Source: Vibrio gazogenes
GTDB taxonomy: Bacteria; Pseudomonadota; Gammaproteobacteria; Enterobacterales; Vibrionaceae
Reading direction: 5' to 3'
Length of the DNA: 64,000 nt
NCBI RefSeq assembly: GCF_002196515.1
Contig: NZ_CP018835.1
Coordinates: 124,001 to 188,000 of the forward strand
Shown: positions 8,506 through 17,170 of the stretch, one piece after another
How positions within the stretch are numbered: the first letter of the stretch is position 1
How the letters are laid out: each line of letters starts with the position of its first letter
Notes under the pieces: model-generated
The model's input: only the letters and a program-made list of their open reading frames with translations
Told to the model about the DNA's origin: nothing
Database searches by the model: none
Made by a program: the position numbers and the translations under genes

Positions 8506-9362
8506 AGCTGCTTTAACTGCTCTCTGTAACTATATTTATCGTCTCTGGTCCAATGGGTGGCCGGTATCTTCAGATAATCGGCGATAGCCTGTTGAACGGA
8601 GTCGGCAAATTCTTGCGGTGATTGCTCCCGAGAGTAATGAAGCTTATCCAGATAAGTCATTTCAAAATGGATATAGGGCATCATGAGAATTGTCATAAAG
8701 CGGACATATCCCGGAGACATTATCGGGCTTGGAGACAACCCGAAAGGAAGCCTGACTTTTAAAGCGTTCGGGACGACGGGTTGGCCTCGGATCATAAATT
8801 CAGGACGAAACCGGAATAGCGCTTGTCCGTTATTGATCGTGGCTTCTGGGGTAATGTATAGCGCATGTTTTTCCGGCTCTTTATTCCACTCTTTGAAACT
8901 CTGCACTAACTGCCGCTGATTTCTGACGAGCCAATAGTTGGAATTCGAGCCTTTAAATAATATGTAGCCCACAAATTTGCCCAGAGGACTATCCGATTTA
9001 TCAATCATCAGTGTCGCGTGCGGCATTGCCAGCCCCGGGATATGATCAAAAATGCTGACATGAGGGCATGCAACAACACTCCCAGCAGTATATTTACCCA
9101 CAGCTTCGGGGGTCATATTACAACGAACTTGTATGCCTAACAGCCGGATGAAGATCCGATATACCGACTTTCTTTTTGCATAAGGAAATATCGGAAACAC
9201 CAGTCCGTAAACACCAATCAGCAACAGCCGAAACAGCAATAATAATAATCCAAATGGTATATATAACGCTGTCAGTACTGAAAAGTGATTCCATAGCTTT
9301 ACATCACATAATGCCGAGATAGGGACATCCCGGCATAATGTGGATTGATCAATATTTTGCAT
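8502..9362 (-). CDS. Membrane lysophospholipid acyltransferase (PlsC/LPCAT-like)
   Basis: A 286-residue protein with an N-terminal membrane region (about residues 20-60, LTALYIPFGLLLLLFRLLL) and an acyltransferase domain. Motif I is HVSIFD (H-x4-D) in VVACPHVSIFDHIPG. The motif III region PEATINNGQALFRFRPEF resembles the PEGT-x-NG of eukaryotic LPCAT/AUP1-type enzymes more than bacterial PlsC (FPEGTRS). The start at 9362 (MQNIDQS) overlaps the GNAT gene by 14 bp; a longer ORF to 9521 would lie inside that gene and is rejected. Probably acylates a lyso- or glycerophospholipid at the inner membrane. Confidence 0.8.
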   Translation of the reverse strand: MQNIDQSTLCRDVPISALCDVKLWNHFSVLTALYIPFGLLLLLFRLLLIGVYGLVFPIFPYAKRKSVYRIFIRLLGIQVRCNMTPEAVGKYTAGSVVACPHVSIFDHIPGLAMPHATLMIDKSDSPLGKFVGYILFKGSNSNYWLVRNQRQLVQSFKEWNKEPEKHALYITPEATINNGQALFRFRPEFMIRGQPVVPNALKVRLPFGLSPSPIMSPGYVRFMTILMMPYIHFEMTYLDKLHYSREQSPQEFADSVQQAIADYLKIPATHWTRDDKYSYREQLKQL

Positions 9363-9963
9363 GTACTGTTTCCCGTGTTTCTTGTTTCTGAATGTACTGA
9401 TACAGTTTCTGAGCAGTACTTTCGTTTTTGTCTCTGACCCTGAAGAAGTTATCTCGGTCATAGTCAATCTTGAGGTGATCACCGAATGGGGTGGAAACAA
9501 CTCGGCACTGTTCACGGTCAAGGTTGAGGTATTTCAGATTCATCTGAATTGCACGGGTGTGTTTAATGTTTGTGAGTGTGTAAACGGACGTGAATCCCAG
9601 TACGTCAAAGGCCCAGCATAATGCTGTGTGTCCTGCTAAATATGTCCAGGGCGTTCCCCAGTATTTTGGTAAATAACGCATCCCGAAGTTAATACCAAAT
9701 TGTTTCTCTTCAAATCCTGCATACCCCATGAAAGGGGCATTTACGCCTTGAGAAACGACCCAGCGAGCCCATCCTTTTTGTTCCTGATTTTGCCTAAATC
9801 CTTCAACTTCACCTTTGATGATATCGATTGTTCTTGCCTGCCCAGAAGAAATAAACTTCATATTTTCTTCATCGGAAGCCAATGTCGCATACCCTTGAAT
9901 ATCATCATCATTCCACTTACGAAGTGTGATGCCGTACTTGCTACATATTACATTATTCATCAT
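9349..9963 (-). CDS. GNAT-family N-acetyltransferase (RimJ/RimL-like)
   Basis: A 204-residue acetyltransferase of the ribosomal-protein RimJ/RimL type. The N-terminus reads ITLRKWNDDDIQGYATLASD. The central part has the acetyl-CoA-binding core (NFGMRYLPKYWGTPWTYLAG), with the usual GxG partly replaced, then LTNIKHTRAIQMNLKYLN, the N-x-x-S/A-x-x-x-x-x-K type helix. It is the first gene of a three-gene overlapping operon with the acyltransferase and HAD phosphatase. The acceptor is unknown, and the family is too broad to assign it. Confidence 0.8.
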   Translation of the reverse strand: MMNNVICSKYGITLRKWNDDDIQGYATLASDEENMKFISSGQARTIDIIKGEVEGFRQNQEQKGWARWVVSQGVNAPFMGYAGFEEKQFGINFGMRYLPKYWGTPWTYLAGHTALCWAFDVLGFTSVYTLTNIKHTRAIQMNLKYLNLDREQCRVVSTPFGDHLKIDYDRDNFFRVRDKNESTAQKLYQYIQKQETRETVHAKY

Positions 9964-10860
9964 ATCTACCTACCGCCAAACGTCAGTTGTTCAATTGTTT
10001 ATTATTGCCACATTGTCCAATGTGATGTTTCTACATCTCGTTCTAATACGTTGTATTTTCCGTCCTTCTGTGAGTTCATATGACTGAGAACAGATGGAAA
10101 AGTTATGAACACTGGGTGAGGAGCTGAACTCAACTCTCTTCATCTTATGTATTTTTTTAAACATATTTATTACATCATTATTATTGATATATATACTTTA
10201 TCTCCTCCGACCAGTGATCAATTGCATATAAAAACTTAAAAGTGACGGAAAATTTTCTTGAGTGAATAGTACTTCGTTAAAATATTCCTCTTTTGAATCA
10301 TCATTATGAATTTAAGTTATTTGCTCTTTGTTTTAATGTAAATAGTTGCTTATCGTCATAATTATCAGAAGAGGGAGTCGTGGTCTTGATACAGCTAGTC
10401 AATCGCTAGGAGGGGTGAGGCATAGTGGATAAAGTGTAAAATAAAATAAAATCATCTAAAAAAACAAAAAATATGCACTTCAGTCTCTAATGTGAGAAAA
10501 TTTTCTTAATTTTTCTTTTGTGAGACTCGCTAGTTTGGAACAGAGTTATATAAGAATGTTAGCGTTTTCATTGTAAGAAAGTTGGATATATATGATGATT
10601 AATCGTTTTAAATTAGGAAAAAATCTGGGTATCGTGTTTTTCGAACAATCTTTCATTTATAGACATGGATATCATCAATATGATTGACAATATTAGTCAA
10701 ATCCAATAAGCAGTGCTATTTATCAGTATGATATACTTTAAAGAAGGTCATTATTGCATTGATAATCGTAACTGCAATCACAACCCGCCATTTTATGACC
10801 AACAGTGATTTTGATTTGAGCATGTGATGTTATAAGGATAGCTGTATTCAGGAGGAAGAT
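9964..10860. other. 897-bp AT-rich intergenic region between the GNAT operon and pncA
   Basis: No supported gene. The sequence is much more AT-rich than its neighbours, with several A/T runs, which suggests either a large regulatory leader or the remains of a lost gene. A perfect palindrome lies at 10009-10024 near the GNAT start. A 31-codon ORF at about 10594-10689 (MINRFKLGKNLGIVFF...) could be a gene fragment but has no other support. The strong AGGAGG ribosome site at about 10851 belongs to pncA. Confidence 0.6.
10009..10024. promoter_or_regulatory. Candidate operator palindrome upstream of the GNAT-acyltransferase-HAD operon
   Basis: CACATTG-TC-CAATGTG is a perfect 7+7 inverted repeat 46 bp upstream of the first start codon of the operon. 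Size and position suit a dimeric repressor or activator. I do not recognise the regulator. Confidence 0.4.
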
Positions 10861-11481
10861 ATGACTCAAACGTTAGTGATCGTCGATGTTCAAAATGATT
10901 TTTCACCATCTGGTGCGTTGCCTGTGCCTGATGGAGATTGTGTCGTTACAGTAATCAATCGGTTAATGTCTTGTTTTAAGCATGTTGTCGCAACGCAAGA
11001 CTGGCATCCCGCAGGACACGGGAGTTTCGCGTCCGTACACCATATGTCTCCTGGTGAGATGATTGAGCTGAATGGCATTGAGCAGATTCTATGGCCCGAT
11101 CATTGTATTCAATCATCTTGGGGAGCTGAATTTATTCCCGGACTCGCACAGAACAATATTGAATATATTGTCTATAAAGGCAGTCATCCTGAGATTGATA
11201 GTTACAGTGGATTCTTTGACAATGGAAAACTGCAATCAACCGGACTTTTGGATTATTTGAAAGAAATCGGTTCGGATGAATTGTATATTGTCGGGCTTGC
11301 GACAGACTACTGTGTGCTATATACAGCGCTTGACGCGGTTGAACTTGGTTTTAAAACTTATGTTGTCCAGGATGCTTGTCGTGCTGTGAACCTCAATTCT
11401 GACGATGAAAAGAAAGCGTTGGATAGAATGGCTCAAGCGGGCTGTCGGATTATACAGTCAAAAGATGTACTGAACGAGTGA
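10861..11481 (+). CDS. pncA: Nicotinamidase
   Basis: A 206-residue nicotinamidase of the isochorismatase superfamily. It hydrolyses nicotinamide to nicotinate and ammonia in NAD salvage. The catalytic triad is visible as D9 (VIVDVQNDF), K106 (IVYKGSHPEIDSYSGF) and C151 (GLATDYCVLYTALDA). Metal ligands D47, H49 and H81 lie in TQDWHPAGHGSF and WPDHCIQ. The length matches the bacterial family. A near-perfect ribosome site (AGGAGG) precedes the ATG. It is monocistronic, between an AT-rich leader and the converging citrate regulators. Confidence 0.95.
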   Translation: MTQTLVIVDVQNDFSPSGALPVPDGDCVVTVINRLMSCFKHVVATQDWHPAGHGSFASVHHMSPGEMIELNGIEQILWPDHCIQSSWGAEFIPGLAQNNIEYIVYKGSHPEIDSYSGFFDNGKLQSTGLLDYLKEIGSDELYIVGLATDYCVLYTALDAVELGFKTYVVQDACRAVNLNSDDEKKALDRMAQAGCRIIQSKDVLNE

Positions 11482-11610
11482 TGTATATCAATCATGGTAT
11501 TCATCAATGATTGTGCCCAGCAGGCCGATCATGCTGTGATGGTAGAAGATGAGTATGGTAAGTGCATCACAATGAAAAGAGCCAGTAACAAGACTGACCC
11601 ATCCATGGTT

Positions 11611-12291
11611 TTACTTTCGACGGTATAGCCTTTCAGGCCTGCCAACCCGACCGTGTTGGATTATCGCTTCAAGGAAGCTGGAGGATGTGCAATATTCCAG
11701 ATATCGACGAGCGGTTGTTTTACTGATACCAACCAGTTTACCCAGAGATTCCGCAGTGTGTGTCACATCCTTTTCTTGATAAATGACCTTAATCTTATCT
11801 AGGGTTAGTTCATCAATCCCTTTGGGGAGATTATCTTGATGGTATTGTGCTTTTGATTGGAAGTTGAGTAATTCATCGACATGCCTTTGATTGAAGTTAT
11901 CTGCGGCTCTCAGAGAATTGTTATACTTTAAATAGCGTTCAAGTGAATCCTGTAATCGGTCGTAGGCAATCGGTTTGAGCAGATAGTCAAATACACCACA
12001 GCGAACTGCTTCACGGACGGTTTCCATATCTGAGGCTGCGGTGACAAAAATCACATCCGGTGTGTTTCCACCGGAAATCATCTCTTTCAGTAAATCCAGA
12101 CCACATCCATCGGGAAGAAAGTTATCTAATATAATTAATTGTGGTTTTAAAAAGCGGAGCATATTCCGCGCTTCAGCCAGAGAGCGGGCAACACCAACCG
12201 GACGAAACCTAGGCATTTGATTCAGGTAGTAAGTGTGAAAATCAGAGATACTGACTTCATCTTCAACAATCAATACATCAAATACATCCAT
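11611..12291 (-). CDS. citB: Citrate response regulator CitB/DpiA
   Basis: A 226-residue response regulator of the CitB family. The receiver domain occupies residues 1-125, with acidic residues in IVEDE, phospho-acceptor D56 (LIILDNFLPDG) and the conserved lysine in LLKPIAYDRL. The C-terminal DNA-binding helix-turn-helix includes GKLVGISKTTARRYLEY. In Klebsiella and Vibrio CitAB switches on citrate fermentation genes under anaerobic or low-oxygen conditions. It ends the citA-citB pair, separated from citA by 2 bp. A broken paralogue lies at 7482-7748. Confidence 0.92.
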   Translation of the reverse strand: MDVFDVLIVEDEVSISDFHTYYLNQMPRFRPVGVARSLAEARNMLRFLKPQLIILDNFLPDGCGLDLLKEMISGGNTPDVIFVTAASDMETVREAVRCGVFDYLLKPIAYDRLQDSLERYLKYNNSLRAADNFNQRHVDELLNFQSKAQYHQDNLPKGIDELTLDKIKVIYQEKDVTHTAESLGKLVGISKTTARRYLEYCTSSSFLEAIIQHGRVGRPERLYRRK

Positions 12292-12293
12292 TA

Positions 12294-13940
12294 TTATGTA
12301 CTCACGTTAGGGATGAAAATAGAAAAAATGGTACCTTGGGGGTCTGCATGATCAATCAATATTGTGCCATTGGCCTGAGTGACCAGACGATGGACCAGAT
12401 ATAAACCGATACCATGTCCCGGTTGTTCCTTGCTACTGACGCCTTTGGTAAAAAGTGAATCAGAAATTGCTTCGGGGATACCGATACCATTGTCCGCTAC
12501 CTCAATGACGAGCTCGTCTGAGGCATCGGTTAAAAGCAGTGTGATCGTTTTATTACTGCTATCGCTTTTTAAAGTAGCTTCAAAGGCATTGTCAAGTAGA
12601 TTCCCCAAAATTGCGGCCAGTTCGTCGGATGACATACATTGTGGTTCTTTTTTCACCTGACAGAGTGGATCAAAATCCAGCTGTAAGCCGAGTTCTTTTG
12701 CGCGGCTATATTTGCCCAGAAGGAGTCCGGCAATAATACGCGAGCAAAAAGTTTGGGTAATATAATCGATCAACTGTTGTTGATTCTGGGTTTCTTTCTG
12801 AATCGCCTGAATGGCTTCATCATAAGCGCCAATTTGTACTAATCCTCCGATAGTGGATAACCGATTGGTGTATTCATGACTGAGGACCCGAAGGTTCTCC
12901 GTATGCTGGCGAATTTGTGAAATTTGTGATGTCAGGGTATTGATATCATCCCGCCTACGGAAACTCACAACCCAGCCAACATGTTTTTCGTGATCCCAAA
13001 TGTTGACTCGGTTGGCAACCAGTGTTTCACCGTTGCAGGTGATCAGTTCATCTTGTTGGTCACTGATATCAACCTGACCATGTGGGTCGCTCCCCATAAA
13101 AAATGAAGCGGGGGTGACGAATTCAGTAATCGATCTGCCGAGTAAATACTTGGGCGGATGCGCGATACCCAATGTCTTGAGTGCACGGTTATTGACCGAT
13201 AAAATCTTACCTTGGGTGCTGACAGCGATAATGCCTTCATAAACACTTTGTAAGATTGAACTGTGTAAGCGCAGAGAGAGCGCAATTTCTTCCGGCTCCA
13301 TCTCGAACATTTGTCGTTTGATATGTTTGGTAAATAACCAAGCACCGAGCATGGATAAGATCAACAGGGCAAAAACAGCATAAAAAAGCGGATAGGAATA
13401 TAACGCCATCCAGTCACTGATACTATTCATCAAGTAACCGACGGAGACGACACCGATAATCTCATTGTGTTGATTAATAACGGCGGACTTTCCACGGATT
13501 GCAAAGCCTAAGCTTCCTTTCCTTAACGATGAATAATATTCCCCGTATTTTAACGCTCGAACATTATCCCCCCCTTGCATGGGAAAGCCGACTTTATCTG
13601 ACTCAGGGTGTGCCAGCCGAATCCCTTCTTTATTGCCGACCACAATGAAGTCAGCGTCAGAGATGGCTTGTAATTCATGGACGGTATGCTGAATCGCTTC
13701 AATATTGTGTTGTTCGATGTTGTGAATTAATACTTTATTATGTGCAATCTCTCGGGCTTGAATGACCGCTTTGGTTCTAAATTGATGTTCGAGACTTTTA
13801 CTGAGCGTAAGATGAAAAAAGACCGTGACCAGTATTAACTGGATTGAAATAACCAAGATGAGCAGAAGGGCAACCCGGCGTTGGAATGATAGCTTCTGAC
13901 ATATCTGTGTATGAGCGGCTTGAAAGATCGTTTTGAGCAT
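12294..13940 (-). CDS. citA: Citrate sensor histidine kinase CitA/DpiB
   Basis: A 548-residue membrane histidine kinase. Two transmembrane helices (about residues 22-45 and 180-203) bracket a periplasmic PAS/CACHE sensor that in CitA binds citrate. A cytosolic PAS domain follows (about 225-330), then the dimerisation helix with H355 in LRVLSHEYTNRLSTIGGLVQ. The ATPase domain has N-box NLLDNAFEA, G1 DNGIGIPE and G2 GHGIGLYL. It probably phosphorylates the downstream regulator and controls citS and the citC operon. Its position between pncA and citS, facing away from pncA, matches other Vibrio citrate loci. Confidence 0.93.
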   Translation of the reverse strand: MLKTIFQAAHTQICQKLSFQRRVALLLILVISIQLILVTVFFHLTLSKSLEHQFRTKAVIQAREIAHNKVLIHNIEQHNIEAIQHTVHELQAISDADFIVVGNKEGIRLAHPESDKVGFPMQGGDNVRALKYGEYYSSLRKGSLGFAIRGKSAVINQHNEIIGVVSVGYLMNSISDWMALYSYPLFYAVFALLILSMLGAWLFTKHIKRQMFEMEPEEIALSLRLHSSILQSVYEGIIAVSTQGKILSVNNRALKTLGIAHPPKYLLGRSITEFVTPASFFMGSDPHGQVDISDQQDELITCNGETLVANRVNIWDHEKHVGWVVSFRRRDDINTLTSQISQIRQHTENLRVLSHEYTNRLSTIGGLVQIGAYDEAIQAIQKETQNQQQLIDYITQTFCSRIIAGLLLGKYSRAKELGLQLDFDPLCQVKKEPQCMSSDELAAILGNLLDNAFEATLKSDSSNKTITLLLTDASDELVIEVADNGIGIPEAISDSLFTKGVSSKEQPGHGIGLYLVHRLVTQANGTILIDHADPQGTIFSIFIPNVST

Positions 13941-14120
13941 AACGGTAGATTAAGGCTAATTGTTATCCGTGATTATATCGACTCTATGGATAAATAGAAT
14001 TGACATGTGTGGTTCAAAATCCATTTTTAGACGTTGAATAACCTGTATTTTTATCGCCATGCGCGCGATATCACAATTGTTAAATATCAATATGATTTTA
14101 GGTGCGGGGAGGTCTGGGCA

Positions 14121-14142
14121 GAGCGCGTCGGATGACGCGCTC
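14121..14142 (-). terminator. GC-rich hairpin after citS
   Basis: GAGCGCGTC and GACGCGCTC pair perfectly around a GGAT loop 15 bp downstream of the citS stop. On the minus strand it is not followed by a U run, so it may attenuate or protect the transcript rather than fully terminate it. Confidence 0.5.
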
Positions 14143-14156
14143 CAAGGGAAGAAAAA

Positions 14157-15500
14157 TTACATAAATATCCCGAATACAACACTGGCGATGATGAGAACAA
14201 TTCCGCCACCAAGACGTGAAGAGATTTGGGCGTAGGAGAGTAGGTTCATTCGGTTAGACGCAGCTAATACTTCAAGGTCACCGGAACCGCCTCGGTTTGC
14301 CATACATAGACCCGCCGTGATTGAAGATTCAACCGGATAAAAGCCCATCATCCAACCTCCGAGTGCAGAGCCAAAAATTGCACCGGTTACAATGAGTGTC
14401 GCAATAATAACATTGGTGAATGTTAATGCATTGACCACTTCACCCAGATCGGTGTAAGCAATACCGACACCGACCATCAAAACCCAAAGCAACTGTTTAG
14501 AGAAGAAAGAAGAAAGACGTTTTGCACCTTCTTTGATTTCATCCGAGCAAAGACCGGCACCGTTGATGAGTGCAACAATGATGACCATATAAGCAAATGT
14601 ATGAATTTTGATATCACCAAACCCTGGGAGAATGTGTTTGGAAAGTGAGACTGAGAATGTATAAACACAGGCAGCAAGCATCAGGCCAATGGCTATTTCA
14701 CGAGGTGTAATCGTGATTTTTTTGGTTTCTTCGTTCACATTGAAATTTGATTTACGTATGAGTTCTCCGTTGCCGGTTAGTGACGGGATTTTATCGCCTA
14801 AACCGTTCAGAATCGCAGCCGCAACAATTGCAACGATATTGGCAATCGTAAGAATTGCAATAGCAACTGAATAATACTGTTCTTTTGAACCACCCGTTAC
14901 TGACTCGTAAATTTCAGACAGGGGAATTGCACCTGCGCCATTACCACCCCCCATAATCGGGAGTACATACAGCATCATAATTCGGTCCACCGGAATACCG
15001 AAAATCATACCCCCTAAGATACCGAGAATCGATGCTCCGGCTACTGCTGCGAGAATGGTTGGAATATAGCCAACTAATGAACGCAACAGGAGTTTTCTAT
15101 TGACTGCCAGAATTGAACCGGTAATCAGTACCGCAATAAATAGGTCAAGGAAGTCCGTTTTTTTCATGACATCGGTGACAGCGGTAATTTCTCTTTGGGT
15201 CAACAATCCAGTATGGACGAACCATGCCGCGACAAGAAAAATCATCACTGGTGCGCCACCAATATATTTATTAAATATCGGCAAACGTTTACCGAATTCA
15301 CCAAATATTGCTCCGACAACAAACATAAAGCAGAAGCCGCCAACAATATTATTAGGAAGCGTATCTGTAATATGCGCAGTCAGAACCACAAGAAAGAGTA
15401 GGGCAAAAAGATGGAATGGTATGCCGAATATTTTTATTTGTGACAACAACGAGTGAGATCCCTGAGCGTCACTTGTTATCCGTAACGTTTTTTCATTCAT
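14157..15500 (-). CDS. citS: Citrate:sodium symporter CitS (2-hydroxycarboxylate transporter family)
   Basis: A 447-residue inner-membrane transporter with about 11 hydrophobic helices. The two GGxG family motifs are seen as GGGNGAGAIPLSEIYES (cytosolic loop) and NRGGSGDLEVLAASNRMNL near the C-terminus. Conserved serine, glycine and arginine residues of the 2HCT substrate site are present. It imports citrate with Na+. The ATG at 15500 (MNEKTLRIT) has a GGAA ribosome site; an upstream ATG at 15527 is a weaker option. It is divergent from citC, so the 280-bp gap between them probably carries shared CitB and catabolite control sites. Confidence 0.94.
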   Translation of the reverse strand: MNEKTLRITSDAQGSHSLLSQIKIFGIPFHLFALLFLVVLTAHITDTLPNNIVGGFCFMFVVGAIFGEFGKRLPIFNKYIGGAPVMIFLVAAWFVHTGLLTQREITAVTDVMKKTDFLDLFIAVLITGSILAVNRKLLLRSLVGYIPTILAAVAGASILGILGGMIFGIPVDRIMMLYVLPIMGGGNGAGAIPLSEIYESVTGGSKEQYYSVAIAILTIANIVAIVAAAILNGLGDKIPSLTGNGELIRKSNFNVNEETKKITITPREIAIGLMLAACVYTFSVSLSKHILPGFGDIKIHTFAYMVIIVALINGAGLCSDEIKEGAKRLSSFFSKQLLWVLMVGVGIAYTDLGEVVNALTFTNVIIATLIVTGAIFGSALGGWMMGFYPVESSITAGLCMANRGGSGDLEVLAASNRMNLLSYAQISSRLGGGIVLIIASVVFGIFM

Positions 15501-15584
15501 AATCAATTTCCGTAGGTTGATGTTCAATTTAACAATTTAGATAAAAAATTGATCCATAATTGTGAAAAAGTTCATTGAATGAAG

Positions 15585-15601
15585 TGACGTTAAAAACGTC
15601 A
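15585..15601. promoter_or_regulatory. Inverted repeat in the citS-citC control region
   Basis: TGACGT-TAAAA-ACGTCA is a perfect 6+6 palindrome about 85 bp upstream of citS. It may be an operator for the divergent citrate promoters; which protein binds is unknown. Confidence 0.4.
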
Positions 15602-15701
15602 ATGGCGTTAATGATTTTTATTGTGTTTTACAAGTTAAAAACAATGAGATAGTGGGGTTTAGTTCATTAAAATCATAAAGAGTTTTTAAGCTCGCATATA
15701 A

Positions 15702-15718
15702 AGTGATTCATATCATTA
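15702..15718. promoter_or_regulatory. CRP-like site upstream of citC
   Basis: AGTGATTCATATCATTA resembles the CRP consensus TGTGA-N6-TCACA with two or three mismatches. It lies about 63-79 bp upstream of the citC ATG. Catabolite control of citrate fermentation genes by CRP is established in Klebsiella; the site here is inferred. Confidence 0.4.
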
Positions 15719-15780
15719 TTTTATGGGTACAAACACCGCAAACTATGTCGTGACAAATTGATTTATAGAGGCAGTACGGC

Positions 15781-16830
15781 ATGTTAGACGAGGTGTTTTT
15801 TTCTCGAGTCCCAATTACGAATCGCCATAAAATGGGTAAAATTCAGACCTTTTTATCGCGTAACGGGTTGGATATTGATGATGATGTAGAATATTTCGTT
15901 ATCGGTAAACATGTATCTGGGCAGATATTGGCATGTGGTGGTATTGCCGGAAAAGTTTTAAAGTCTGTTGCGATTGATAAAACACATCGAGGCAGTGGGT
16001 TATCACTGACACTCATGACTGAATTGACTAACTTCGCTTATGAGTTAGGACGCTACAATTTATTTTTATTTACCAAACCTCAAAACTTTAACTTATTTCG
16101 CCAGTCTGGTTTTTTCCAGCTTGCGCAAGTCGATGATGCCATGATTCTCATGGAAAATAGCCCTAACCGTTTTCAATCCTATTGTCAGCAACTCAAATTG
16201 ATGAAAGTTGCAGGCGACCGTATTGGTAGCATGATTATGAATGCGAATCCATTCACGCTGGGGCATCAATATTTAGTTGAAAAAGCCTGTGCGGAGTGTG
16301 ATTGGGTTCATCTGTTTGTCGTTCGTGAAGAAGGTAAGGATTTTTCTTATCTTGAACGATTGAATATGATTCGGGCCGGCACACAACATCTGAAAAATGT
16401 AACTGTTCACCCAGGCTCGGATTACATGATTTCCAGAGCCACATTCCCGACTTATTTCATCAAAGATCAGAAGAAAATCAATCATTGCCATGCAGCATTG
16501 GATTTACAACTGTTTCGTGACGGCATCGTACCGGCTTTAGGAATCACCCATCGATATGTTGGTACAGAGCCGCTGTGTCCGGTTACCAATCATTATAACG
16601 AGTCGATGCATTACTGGCTGGCCTCGGCAGCTTCTCGACCCAATAAAATTGACATTATAGAAGTACCAAGAAAGGCCATTGGTGGTGAGCCTGTCTCAGC
16701 CTCCAGAGTTCGGCGGTTATTATCTCAGCAACACTATGATCAAGTTGCGAAACTGGTACCGAAAACGACCTATCAAATCCTATTGAGCGATGATGTTCAG
16801 AGCAATCGACTAAAATCGGTTGCGGCCTGA
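15781..16830 (+). CDS. citC: [Citrate (pro-3S)-lyase] ligase CitC
   Basis: A 349-residue enzyme that acetylates the thiol of the citrate-lyase prosthetic group using acetate and ATP, activating the lyase. The N-terminal 130 residues are GNAT-like (VAIDKTHRGSGLSLTLMTEL). The C-terminal part is a nucleotidyltransferase with NANPFTLGHQYLVEKA (TxGH motif) and a later SASRVRRLL, equivalent to the ISSTxxR motif. It is first in the operon citCDEFXG, with a GAGG ribosome site before the ATG. Confidence 0.95.
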   Translation: MLDEVFFSRVPITNRHKMGKIQTFLSRNGLDIDDDVEYFVIGKHVSGQILACGGIAGKVLKSVAIDKTHRGSGLSLTLMTELTNFAYELGRYNLFLFTKPQNFNLFRQSGFFQLAQVDDAMILMENSPNRFQSYCQQLKLMKVAGDRIGSMIMNANPFTLGHQYLVEKACAECDWVHLFVVREEGKDFSYLERLNMIRAGTQHLKNVTVHPGSDYMISRATFPTYFIKDQKKINHCHAALDLQLFRDGIVPALGITHRYVGTEPLCPVTNHYNESMHYWLASAASRPNKIDIIEVPRKAIGGEPVSASRVRRLLSQQHYDQVAKLVPKTTYQILLSDDVQSNRLKSVAA

Positions 16831-16873
16831 ACATCATCCTATATAAAAATTTAAAATCAGAAAGGCCAATCCC

Positions 16874-17170
16874 ATGGAAATTAAACAACCAGCGTTTGCA
16901 GGAACTCTGGAGTCCAGTGATCTTCAGGTTCGAATCTCCCCCAATAGTGACGGAGGTATCATCATTTATCTCGATAGTACGGTTCAGCAACAGTTCGGAG
17001 AAGCCATCAAACAGGTGGTACTCGATGCTTTACAGCAACTGAAAGTGACCAATGCTATTTTAACGATTGAAGATAAAGGGGCTTTGGATTGTGTGATTCA
17101 GGCTCGGGTACAGGCTGCAGTGATGCGTGCTTGTGATGTCGAACAGATTGATTGGAGTCTATTATCATGA
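16874..17170 (+). CDS. citD: Citrate lyase acyl carrier protein (gamma subunit) CitD
   Basis: A 98-residue acyl carrier protein. The N-terminus [19 protein letters not shown] carries serine 14, the residue to which the 2'-(5''-triphosphoribosyl)-3'-dephospho-CoA group is attached in this family. Its stop codon overlaps the citE start as ATGA, which indicates coupled translation and fits the equal stoichiometry of the lyase complex. Confidence 0.95.
   Translation: MEIKQPAFAGTLESSDLQVRISPNSDGGIIIYLDSTVQQQFGEAIKQVVLDALQQLKVTNAILTIEDKGALDCVIQARVQAAVMRACDVEQIDWSLLS

Noticed and set aside
9363..9521. 53-codon N-terminal extension of the acyltransferase
   Set aside because: It lies entirely inside the GNAT gene in another frame and has no membrane or acyltransferase character; the ATG at 9362 fits the operon overlap.
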